DNA of 23,094 nucleotides, taken from the NCBI GenBank assembly GCA_902470345.1, contig CABRGB010000025.1, forward strand, positions 1 through 23,094. Reading direction: 5' to 3'. Under the pieces are notes generated by a model that had not been told where the DNA came from, searched no databases, and saw nothing but the letters and a program-made list of their open reading frames with translations. A program made the translations under genes and the position numbers. This DNA comes from an uncultured Collinsella sp. (GTDB lineage: Bacteria; Actinomycetota; Coriobacteriia; Coriobacteriales; Coriobacteriaceae). This document shows positions 15,260 through 20,960 of this stretch, one piece after another. Each line of letters starts with the position of its first letter. Position 1 is the first letter of the stretch.

Positions 15260-16190
15260 CAAGATCGCCAATCGCAAGGTTATCTGCGACACGCTGCTCG
15301 AGGCCGCGAAGACCGATAAGGATATCGTCGTCCTGTGCTCCGACTCCCGCGGCTCCGCGTCGCTCACGCCGTTCTTTGATCAGTATCCCCAGCAGTCCGT
15401 TGAGGTCGGCATCGCCGAGCAGGACCTGGTGAGCATCGCCGCCGGTATGGCTTCGTGCGGCAAGAAGGCCTGGGCCGCTTCGCCGGCGTCCTTTGTGACC
15501 ACGCGCTCGTATGAGCAGTGCAAAGTCGACGTCTCGTACTCCAACACCAACGTCAAGCTCATCGGCATCTCGGGCGGCGTGTCCTACGGCGCCCTGGGTA
15601 TGAGCCACCACTCCGCGCAAGATATCGCCGCTATGAGCGCGATTCCCAACATGCGCGTGTATCTGCCGAGCGATCGCTTCCAGACCGCCGAGCTCGTGCG
15701 TGCCCTGGTAGCCGATAACAAGCCGGCCTACATCCGCGTGGGGCGCAATCCGGTCGAGGACGTGTACACCGAGGACGAGTGCCCGTTCCAGATGGACCGT
15801 GCCACCTGGGTGCGTCGCGGCACCGATGTGACGCTTGTCGCCACCGGCGAGATGGTCCGCCATGCCGTGGACGCCGCCGACCTGCTGGCCGAGCAGGGCA
15901 TCTCGGCAACGGTGCTCGACATGTACTGCGTCAAGCCGCTCGACGCCGAGGCCGTGATTGAGGCAGCCGGTGCCACGCGCGCCGTCGTGACGGTGGAGGA
16001 GCACAGCCCCTTCGGAGGCTTGGGCTCTATGGTCGCGCAGGTGGTGGGCGAGCATTGCCCGCGTCCGGTCAAGTGCCTCTCCCTGCCCGACGCGCCGGTC
16101 ATCACCGGCACGAGCCCCGAGGTCTTTGCGCACTACGGCCTGACGGGCGAGGGAATCGCCAAGACGGTCGCCGAGTTCCTCGGCAACTAG
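15252..16190 (+). CDS. Transketolase, C-terminal (pyrimidine-binding) subunit
   Basis: 312 aa from the ATG at 15252, which follows AAGGAGG and overlaps the preceding gene by 8 nt; the longer frame from 15198 would overlap it by 62 nt and add unrelated residues. It has the conserved catalytic glutamate in EVGIAEQDLVSIAAGMA (Glu56), which activates the TPP aminopyrimidine, the GGVSYGALGMSHHSAQDIA region equivalent to the TktA substrate-binding loop, and a C-terminal transketolase domain from about 190 (VTLVATGEMV, then VVTVEEHSPFGGLGSMVA). Together with the N-terminal subunit it forms the active enzyme. A large structured element follows 16 nt after its stop and separates it from the kinase gene. 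Confidence 0.93.
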   Translation: MANKIANRKVICDTLLEAAKTDKDIVVLCSDSRGSASLTPFFDQYPQQSVEVGIAEQDLVSIAAGMASCGKKAWAASPASFVTTRSYEQCKVDVSYSNTNVKLIGISGGVSYGALGMSHHSAQDIAAMSAIPNMRVYLPSDRFQTAELVRALVADNKPAYIRVGRNPVEDVYTEDECPFQMDRATWVRRGTDVTLVATGEMVRHAVDAADLLAEQGISATVLDMYCVKPLDAEAVIEAAGATRAVVTVEEHSPFGGLGSMVAQVVGEHCPRPVKCLSLPDAPVITGTSPEVFAHYGLTGEGIAKTVAEFLGN

Positions 16191-16206
16191 TAGACACAGA
16201 CGCTGC

Positions 16207-16307
16207 GCGGCCGCCAAGCACCGCACCTTGCCGTTCAAACCGTCGCTTGCGTACGCAGAGTACGCGGCGCTCCTCTCTCACGGCAATCTGCGGCACTTGG
16301 TGGCCGC
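16207..16307. repeat. Structured element E1: nested long inverted repeat with internal GCGTAC hairpin
   Basis: Three stacked stems: 16207-16218 with 16296-16307 (12 bp, one G-U), CCGCA with TGCGG (16221-16225, 16289-16293) and TTGCCGT with ACGGCAA (16228-16234, 16280-16286). A small CC/TC internal loop separates the last two. Inside is GCGTAC-GCAGA-GTACGC (16249-16265). It lies between transketolase and kinase genes with no T-run, so it may block decay or attenuate transcription. It shares its architecture with element E2 at 22388-22493. Confidence 0.75.
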
Positions 16308-16361
16308 TCGCTCCTTGTCCGTCAGTCTGTCTTTGATTTGGCGGAAGGAATGGGAGAGTAC

Positions 16362-17852
16362 ATGAGCAAATACATCATCGGAATCGATCAATCCACGCAG
16401 GGCACCAAGGCGCTGCTGGTGGACGAGGGCGGCCATCTGATTCATCGTGCCGACCGCTCGCATCGCCAGATCGTCAACGAGGCCGGCTGGGTGAGCCATG
16501 ATCCGGCCGAGATTGCCGCCAATGTGCTGGCCGTGGCGCGTGCCGTGGTGGAGGAGACCGGGGTCGACCCGGCCGACGTCGCCGGCATCGGTATCTCCAA
16601 CCAGCGCGAGACCACCGTTGCCTGGAACCGCACGACGGGCGAGCCGCTGTGCGACGCCGTGGTGTGGCAGTGCGCCCGCGCCCGCGAGCTGTGCGACAAG
16701 CTGGCCGCGCGAGAGGGCGTGGCCGAGCTGGTGCGCGACACGACAGGTCTGGTACTCTCGCCCTACTATCCGGCGGGCAAGATGGCCTGGATTCTCGCGA
16801 ATGTTCCCGCGGCTGCCGAGGCCGCGGCAGCGGGCGAGCTGTGCCTGGGCACCATTGATGCCTGGGTGGTCAGGACGCTCACGGGCGGCGCGGAGTTCCG
16901 CTGCGACTGGTCTAACGCCAGCCGCACGCAGCTCTTTGACCTGCGTCGTGGCTGCTGGAGCGAGCCGGTGTGCGAGGCCTTTGGCGTCGACGTGGCCTGC
17001 CTGCCGCAGGTGACCGATTCGGACGGCCTGTTCGGTACGACGGACCTGGACGGCTTTTTGCCGGCGCCCGTGCCCATTCACGGCGTGCTGGGCGACAGCC
17101 ACGCGGCCTTGTTTGCCCAGGGCTGTCACAGTCGCGGTATGGCCAAGGCGACCTATGGCACCGGCAGCTCGGTCATGATGAACGTCGGCGACGAGTTCGT
17201 CGCCAGCTCGCACGGGCTTTCGAGCTCGCTCGCATGGCGTATGAACGGCGTGACCGAGTACGTGCTCGAGGGCAACGTGAGCTACGCCGGCGCGGTTAAG
17301 ACGTGGCTGCGCGATGATCTGGAACTCATCAATAACCCCGAGGAAGTTACCGACCTGTGCTACGCCGCCAATCCGGCGAGCCGCGTCTACTTTGTGCCGG
17401 CGTTTACCGGTTTGGGCGCGCCGCACTGGGCGAGTGACGCCGAGGGCTGCGTCTTTGGCATGACGCGCACCACGGGTCGCGCGGAGTTCGTGAAGGCCGC
17501 CGACGAGTCGATTGCCTATCAGATCTTTGACGTGATCGATGCGATGGTCGAGGATTCGGGCGCGGCATTGGCCGAGCTTCGTGTTGACGGCGGTCCCACG
17601 CGCGACGCGTACCTGATGCAGTTTGAGAGCGACTTGGTTGGTTCGCCCATTCGCATCGCGAGCAACGACGAGATGAGCGGCTTGGGTGCGGCCTGGGCCT
17701 GCGGCATTGCGCTGGGCATGTACACGCGCGATGTCGTCGACGTCTACGGCGCCCGCGGCATCGTGGAGCCCGCCATGACCGCCGACGAACGCGCCAAAAA
17801 GATCGCCGGCTGGCGCCACGCCGTCGACGCGACTATCGCCTACACCGCCTAG
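16362..17852 (+). CDS. FGGY-family carbohydrate kinase, glycerol-kinase-like
   Basis: 496 aa. The ATG at 16362 follows GGGAGAG and begins the family text MSKYIIGIDQSTQGTK. The protein is strikingly glycerol-kinase-like: NQRETT (80-85), VVWQCARAR (100-108), GLVLSPYYPAGK, TIDAWVVRTLTGG, WSNASRTQLFDL, TYGTGSSVMMN and PAFTGLGAPHWASDA are all recognisable. Residues equivalent to the GlpK glycerol contacts (Arg82, Glu83, Trp102, Tyr135, Asp245) are retained. The GDQQAALF motif of GlpK reads GDSHAALF here (244-251). It phosphorylates a polyol or ketose with ATP. The operon context favours the ketose made by the upstream isomerase, but true glycerol kinase activity cannot be excluded by sequence alone. 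It is last in the operon, 171 nt after the transketolase with structured element E1 in between. Confidence 0.87.
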   Translation: MSKYIIGIDQSTQGTKALLVDEGGHLIHRADRSHRQIVNEAGWVSHDPAEIAANVLAVARAVVEETGVDPADVAGIGISNQRETTVAWNRTTGEPLCDAVVWQCARARELCDKLAAREGVAELVRDTTGLVLSPYYPAGKMAWILANVPAAAEAAAAGELCLGTIDAWVVRTLTGGAEFRCDWSNASRTQLFDLRRGCWSEPVCEAFGVDVACLPQVTDSDGLFGTTDLDGFLPAPVPIHGVLGDSHAALFAQGCHSRGMAKATYGTGSSVMMNVGDEFVASSHGLSSSLAWRMNGVTEYVLEGNVSYAGAVKTWLRDDLELINNPEEVTDLCYAANPASRVYFVPAFTGLGAPHWASDAEGCVFGMTRTTGRAEFVKAADESIAYQIFDVIDAMVEDSGAALAELRVDGGPTRDAYLMQFESDLVGSPIRIASNDEMSGLGAAWACGIALGMYTRDVVDVYGARGIVEPAMTADERAKKIAGWRHAVDATIAYTA

Positions 17853-17864
17853 CGTGATTTTTCT

Positions 17865-17928
17865 GGGACGGGGATTAAAAACTCATTGATCCTCGTCCCG
17901 GGTAGCTTATTTGGGACGGGGCTTTTTT
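17865..17928 (+). terminator. Terminator region with alternative stems after the kinase gene
   Basis: Segment S1 (17865-17875) pairs with S2 (17889-17899) over 11 bp. S2 (17891-17899) can instead pair with S3 (17912-17920) over 9 bp, directly followed by CTTTTTT, a good intrinsic terminator. The two pairings are mutually exclusive. Confidence 0.7.
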
Positions 17929-17981
17929 GACTGGTATGATTGGTGCGACCATTCGAACCAGCTAAAAGAGCCCCGTCCCAA
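17911..17981. repeat. 25-bp near-perfect inverted repeat upstream of luxS
   Basis: Left arm 17911-17935 is complementary to right arm 17957-17981: the outer 13 bp are perfect, the remainder has one mismatch and two G-U pairs. The loop is 21 nt. The element repeats the GGGACGGGG motif of the preceding terminator. A promoter-like extended -10 (TGGTATGAT) lies at the inner end of the left arm. Confidence 0.75.
17932..17940 (+). promoter_or_regulatory. Candidate extended -10 promoter for luxS
   Basis: TGGTATGAT combines the TGn extension with TATGAT, five of six matches to consensus. Transcription would start near 17947, giving a leader of about 58 nt before luxS. The -35 position is poor, as is common with extended -10 promoters. 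Confidence 0.5.
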
Positions 17982-18004
17982 TTTGACTATCGAGAGGATC
18001 TGCC

Positions 18005-18493
18005 ATGGAGCGTATCGCCAGCTTTTCCGTTGATCATCTGCTGCTTGAGCCCGGCGTGTATGTGAGCCGCATCGACTGCGATCCGGCGACCGGTGCTGCT
18101 GTCACCACGTTTGACCTGCGCCTGACCACGCCCAACAAGGAGCCGGTCATGAACACAGCTGAGTGCCACACCATCGAGCACCTGGGTGCCACGTTTCTGC
18201 GCAATCATGCCAAGTGGTCGAGCCGTATCGTCTACTTTGGGCCCATGGGCTGCCGCACGGGCTTTTACCTCGTCGTGTTTGGTGAGGTGACGAGCGAGGA
18301 GATTCTGCCGCTCGTACGTGAGCTGTTCGAGTTTGTCGCCGGCTTTGAGGGCGATGTTCCCGGTGCCGCTCCCGAGGAGTGCGGCAACTACCTAGACCAG
18401 AACCTTCCCATGGCTAACTGGCTCGCGCGCCGCTACCTCGACTGCGACCTGGCCGATATCGACGAGAAGCACCTGCACTATCAGCAGGCGTAA
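18005..18493 (+). CDS. luxS: S-ribosylhomocysteine lyase (autoinducer-2 synthase)
   Basis: 162 aa, the usual LuxS length. Metal ligands are in HTIEH (His55, His59) and Cys126 in ECGNY. The conserved GPMGCRTGFY stretch contains Cys83, equivalent to the catalytic cysteine of characterised LuxS. GAGAGG lies seven bases upstream. The enzyme splits S-ribosylhomocysteine to homocysteine and DPD, recycling the S-adenosylhomocysteine product and yielding the AI-2 precursor. No pfs or methionine gene is adjacent in this window. It is followed by its own terminator, so it appears to be a single-gene unit, with unusual hairpins ahead of it that could control read-through from the kinase operon. Confidence 0.96.
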   Translation: MERIASFSVDHLLLEPGVYVSRIDCDPATGAAVTTFDLRLTTPNKEPVMNTAECHTIEHLGATFLRNHAKWSSRIVYFGPMGCRTGFYLVVFGEVTSEEILPLVRELFEFVAGFEGDVPGAAPEECGNYLDQNLPMANWLARRYLDCDLADIDEKHLHYQQA

Positions 18494-18524
18494 GGCTGCT
18501 GGCAGGAATAGCGTTTGCGCCAGA

Positions 18525-18554
18525 AGCGCTCCCGCTCTTTGTGGGGCGCTTTTT
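18525..18554 (+). terminator. Intrinsic terminator after luxS
   Basis: AGCGCTCC (18525-18532) pairs with GGGGCGCT (18543-18550) over 8 bp with one G-U; T residues run from 18550 to 18554. It lies 31 nt after the luxS stop. Confidence 0.88.
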
Positions 18555-18628
18555 CATGCTGGGCGCTCAAAACGGAACGAGATAGTTCTAGAATGTTCAT
18601 ACTGTCACATAAACGAACAGGAGCGAGT

Positions 18629-19273
18629 ATGCATATCTACTCTGTATCAGATCCCGAGTTCAAATCTTATGGCCGCGTGTGGAACGACGTTCCGTCCAAT
18701 CTGACCGCTCCGCTCGTCGGGGCGCTTTCCGCTACGCCCATCCCCGAGGGCAGCAAGTACGTAGCAAGCGCGCCGGAGCTCGAGGGCGTCAAGGATGTCG
18801 ATAAGCTGGGCTTTCTCATGTTTGGCGGTCGTCCCTTCCAGCTCGGCTGGTGCAACGGCCACAACACGCAGCTCAACTGCTTGGAGTATCATCGCGCCAG
18901 CGAATTCAACCTGGGCGCCCGCGACTTTATCCTGCTCGTGGCGCATCGCTGGGAGATCGAGGACGGCAAGCTCGACACTGCGTGCGTCAAGGCGTTCCGC
19001 GTGCCGGCGGGTACGGTCGTCGAGGTCTTCAACACCACGCTCCACTACACGCCCTGCATGGTCGACGAAGGCGGCTTCCAGGTGATGGTAGCGCTTCCCG
19101 CCGGCACCAACGGGCCGCGTCCCGAGACCGCGGCCGACATGCCTGCGGCCGGCGACAGCTACTGCTACTGGAAGGCTGACAAGTGGGTCCTCTGCCACGC
19201 CGACAGCCCCAAGGCTGCCGAGGGCGGCTACGTAGGCCTCATTGGCAAAAACCTCGACATCACCGTGGACTAG
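18629..19273 (+). CDS. DUF4867 family protein (cupin-like)
   Basis: 214 aa from the ATG at 18629, chosen for AGGAG upstream and for MHIYSVSDPEFKSYGRV, the usual start of this family; an in-frame ATG at 18515 lies before the luxS terminator. It matches DUF4867-type proteins from memory: GGRPFQLGWCNGHN, LEYHRASEFNLG with a His/Glu cluster, ILLVAHRWEIEDG, VKAFRVPAGTVVEVFNTTLHYTPC and a cupin-like His near FNTTLHY. No signal peptide or membrane segment. The biochemical function is not established to my knowledge; the His-rich barrel-like pattern would fit metal binding or sugar-phosphate isomerisation, an inference only. A remnant of a second copy of its 3' end lies 1.4 kb downstream beyond the ATPase gene. 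Confidence 0.78.
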   Translation: MHIYSVSDPEFKSYGRVWNDVPSNLTAPLVGALSATPIPEGSKYVASAPELEGVKDVDKLGFLMFGGRPFQLGWCNGHNTQLNCLEYHRASEFNLGARDFILLVAHRWEIEDGKLDTACVKAFRVPAGTVVEVFNTTLHYTPCMVDEGGFQVMVALPAGTNGPRPETAADMPAAGDSYCYWKADKWVLCHADSPKAAEGGYVGLIGKNLDITVD

Positions 19274-19342
19274 AATCTTCTGTCTCGATCTGTAACATCT
19301 AGCGTGCCAAATCGTCTCTACCTGTTACAGATTTAGACAAAC
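19219..19342 (+). repeat. Direct repeat copy A (3' end of DUF4867 gene plus downstream palindrome)
   Basis: Aligns without gaps to 20641-20764 at an offset of 1422 bases, with about 10 mismatches in 124 by hand count. Eight mismatches fall in the coding part and only two after the stop codon. The two copies flank the ATPase gene. Confidence 0.85.
19282..19338. repeat. 57-bp palindromic element, copy 1
   Basis: GTCTCGATCTGTAACA (19282-19297) and TGTTACAGATTTAGAC (19323-19338) are inverted, 14 of 16 matching, around a 25-nt spacer. This is one of three copies in the window, all with the same 25-nt spacer length. Confidence 0.8.
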
Positions 19343-19362
19343 TGCAGGGGCCGCCCGAAAAA

Positions 19363-19417
19363 TCTCGATCTGTAACACCAGACCCGGTTTTGGCGGCCTA
19401 ACTGTTACAGATCGAGA
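19363..19417. repeat. 57-bp-class palindromic element, copy 2
   Basis: TCTCGATCTGTAACA (19363-19377) and TGTTACAGATCGAGA (19403-19417) are perfectly inverted over 15 bp around a 25-nt spacer of different sequence. It stands in tandem with copy 1, 80 nt apart. Confidence 0.8.
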
Positions 19418-19432
19418 CAAACCGCCCCCAAT

Positions 19433-19466
19433 CCACCACAAAGGTGCCTGTCCCCATTGCGGTGGT
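19433..19466 (-). terminator. Hairpin at the 3' end of the ATPase gene
   Basis: CCACCACAA and TTGCGGTGG pair with one mismatch around a spacer containing GGTGCCTGTCCCC. It lies immediately past the minus-strand ATPase stop. There is no clear U-tract, so the terminator role is tentative. A perfect-stem relative occurs at 20769-20811. Confidence 0.45.
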
Positions 19467-19469
19467 TGT

Positions 19470-20576
19470 CTAGAGCTGGCTGCGCAGATAGTCAGCCATA
19501 TATGGAACAGCGAAACGCACGTAACCGCGGCGCGCCTGTTCGATTACGCCGGCGTCGATGAGGCGCCGGCGATACTTTTGCGCATAGTCGGGTGTGACCG
19601 ACATGCGCTTCGCTACATCGGAAATGCGCGAAACGGCGTCTTCGTCATCGGCCATTGCGGCGAGAAACGCAACATCTTGGTCCGATAGCGCGGCGAGTGT
19701 CGTTTCGCACACATCGTTTTCGAAATCGGCCTTTGACGCTTCGATTGCTCCGTCGACTTGCTCTGGCGTTACGTGTTCTCCTGCCTGGCAACGATTGGCG
19801 ATGTTGTAGCCGATGAGCTGCAGCATGTAGGGCGAGCCCTGAGTTGCGCGAGCAGCGTCCAGCCGAAGATTGCCTGGAATATCAAGGTCGAGCTCTTCGA
19901 AAGCCCGCTGATAGTAGGCATCCACATCTCCAACTGAAAGCGGTTCGAGCGTGACCTTGCGTGCGCGGTTGAGAAATGTCAGTACGTGGTCGTTGAGTGT
20001 CGCGGAGACTGCTCCCGGGAGGCCCGCCATGACGAGCGCGACGTTGAGCCCCTCGCCGACCAGCTCTTGATAGGCGGTGACGAGCTGTCTGATCTCGGGC
20101 GAATTGGCCTGGAGCTCATCGATGAGGATGAGGATGCCGTGTCCCTGCTCGGTCAGCTTGCGCGCCAGCTGCGTGAGCTTGAACTGGAAGCTTTTGGTTT
20201 CCTGCACATCGCGCGTGAACTCAAGGCCGGCTGAGAAGCCGAAGACGCTCAGGCTGCCGCCCGCAAGTTTGGGGAGACGATGCTTGTTGGCGTAGGGCTC
20301 GCCCGCTTCCTGGATCTTCTCAACAATGCGCTCGAGCATATCCTCGGAGGCTACGGTGGGCGTGGCGACAACAAAGCCGAGCTTGCGTGCGCGATCGGCA
20401 AGTTCCCACAGCAGAACCGTTTTGCCGCTGCCTCGCTGGCCGAGCATGAGCATAGCCCGGTCTCGATTGCCCGGCTCCTGCTCAAGGCCGGAGATGAATG
20501 TCGAAATCACGTTCCCGCGCCCCACCAGATAGGACGGGCGATTTCCAAATGAGGGGGAGAAGATGGTTTCAGTCAT
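19470..20576 (-). CDS. AAA/STAND-like ATP-binding protein with C-terminal winged-helix region
   Basis: 368 aa. The N-terminal YLVGRGN box is typical of archaeal-type/AAA_16 ATPases. Walker A is GQRGSGKT (46-53), Walker B is ILILIDELQ (148-156), and a sensor-like VALVMAGLPGAV follows. From about 300 to the end the text (LSDQDVAFLAAMADDEDAVSRISDVAKRMSVTPDYAQKYRRRLIDAGVIEQARRGYVRFAVP) looks like a winged helix-turn-helix. No nuclease or transmembrane part is visible. AAGGAG lies four bases before the ATG. Such proteins are widespread orphan ATPases of unknown role; a DNA-binding or stress/defence-type switch is conceivable but not shown. The gene is antisense to its neighbours and sits between two direct repeats, suggesting acquisition or rearrangement. 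Confidence 0.85.
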   Translation of the reverse strand: MTETIFSPSFGNRPSYLVGRGNVISTFISGLEQEPGNRDRAMLMLGQRGSGKTVLLWELADRARKLGFVVATPTVASEDMLERIVEKIQEAGEPYANKHRLPKLAGGSLSVFGFSAGLEFTRDVQETKSFQFKLTQLARKLTEQGHGILILIDELQANSPEIRQLVTAYQELVGEGLNVALVMAGLPGAVSATLNDHVLTFLNRARKVTLEPLSVGDVDAYYQRAFEELDLDIPGNLRLDAARATQGSPYMLQLIGYNIANRCQAGEHVTPEQVDGAIEASKADFENDVCETTLAALSDQDVAFLAAMADDEDAVSRISDVAKRMSVTPDYAQKYRRRLIDAGVIEQARRGYVRFAVPYMADYLRSQL

Positions 20577-20639
20577 GAGTCTCCTTTCCTTTTTTTCCTA
20601 TTTTTTCCTTTTTTTCCTATTCAGTCAAATATCCCGCCG
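20577..20639 (-). promoter_or_regulatory. Promoter and purine-repeat leader of the ATPase gene
   Basis: On the minus strand, TTGACT (revcomp of 20623-20628) and AAAAAT (revcomp of 20600-20605) are separated by 17 nt and form a plausible -35/-10 pair. Between them and the start codon runs an A/G-only tract with four iterations of AGGAAA(A), which ends in the actual ribosome site AAGGAG. Confidence 0.5.
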
Positions 20640-20640
20640 G

Positions 20641-20695
20641 CGAAGGCGGCTACGTAGGCCTCATCGGCAAGAACCTCGATATCGCCTGCGACTAG
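20641..20695 (+). pseudogene. 3' remnant of a second DUF4867 gene
   Basis: In frame this reads GEGGYVGLIGKNLDIACD and stop, against EGGYVGLIGKNLDITVD and stop at the end of the intact gene. No upstream remainder of the gene is present: the frame meets the ATPase leader. Four of the codon changes are synonymous (Glu, Ile, Lys, Asp) and two are not, so it looks like the tail of a once-functional divergent copy rather than a decayed recent duplicate. Confidence 0.8.
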
Positions 20696-20703
20696 AATCT
20701 TCT

Positions 20704-20760
20704 GTCTCGATCTGTAACATCTAGCGGGCTAAATCGTCTCTACCTGTTACAGATTTAGAC
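20704..20760. repeat. 57-bp palindromic element, copy 3
   Basis: Arms 20704-20719 and 20745-20760 are identical to those of copy 1, with a 25-nt spacer differing by two bases. It belongs to direct repeat B. Confidence 0.8.
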
Positions 20761-20768
20761 AAACCGCC

Positions 20769-20811
20769 CCAAACCACCACAAAGGTGCCTGTCCCCTTTG
20801 TGGTGGTTTGG
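20769..20811. repeat. 17-bp perfect hairpin
   Basis: Bases 20769-20785 pair perfectly with 20795-20811 around the loop TGCCTGTCC. The same unit in imperfect form lies at 19433-19466. It lies upstream of the second GH1 gene and could terminate transcription entering from either side, although no T-run follows. Confidence 0.75.
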
Positions 20812-20895
20812 ACAGGCAGGTATCAGAAAGTGTCAGCTGCGGGCGGTCGCCGGGCCGCCGTGTGCGAAAAGAAGTATCGACCTGCGCCGCTGTCG

Positions 20896-20924
20896 TTGAG
20901 CGAGGCCCTATTTGCGGGGATACT
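20896..20924 (+). promoter_or_regulatory. Candidate promoter of the second 6-phospho-beta-glucosidase gene
   Basis: TTGAGC (20896-20901) and GATACT (20919-20924) are spaced by exactly 17 nt, each matching four of six consensus bases. Transcription would start about 30 nt before the ATG. No RAT site is present in this leader, unlike the bgl operon. Confidence 0.45.
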
Positions 20925-20960
20925 GAAACCACGACAAGCAGCGTATGAAAGGATCGATGC

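Larger units (their letters stand above)
20641..20764 (+). repeat. Direct repeat copy B
   Basis: Counterpart of 19219-19342. After this block, copy B goes straight to the CCACCACAAAGGTGCCTG hairpin, whereas copy A first has an additional palindromic unit (19343-19420). Copy A therefore has one tandem unit more. Confidence 0.85.

Noticed and set aside
13308..16238. Long minus-strand open frames opposite the isomerase and transketolase genes
   Set aside because: All follow the codon-position GC bias of the plus-strand genes and lack motifs.
16228..16245. GTTCAAACC in element E1 resembling a tRNA T-loop
   Set aside because: The surrounding bases form long nested stems, not a cloverleaf. No anticodon arm or CCA end can be drawn, and E2 lacks the exact T-loop.
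16278..17819. 513-codon minus-strand open frame opposite the FGGY kinase
   Set aside because: Antisense shadow; Arg/Ala/Gly/His-rich composition, no ribosome site, no family resemblance.
19282..19417. Two tandem palindromes considered as a short CRISPR array
   Set aside because: Only two units stand in tandem, each unit is itself an inverted repeat with a 25-nt internal spacer, and there is no cas gene.
19470..20576. The ATPase as part of an anti-phage defence island
   Set aside because: No nuclease, methylase, toxin or phage gene is next to it. The P-loop and winged-helix pattern alone does not support a defence role.
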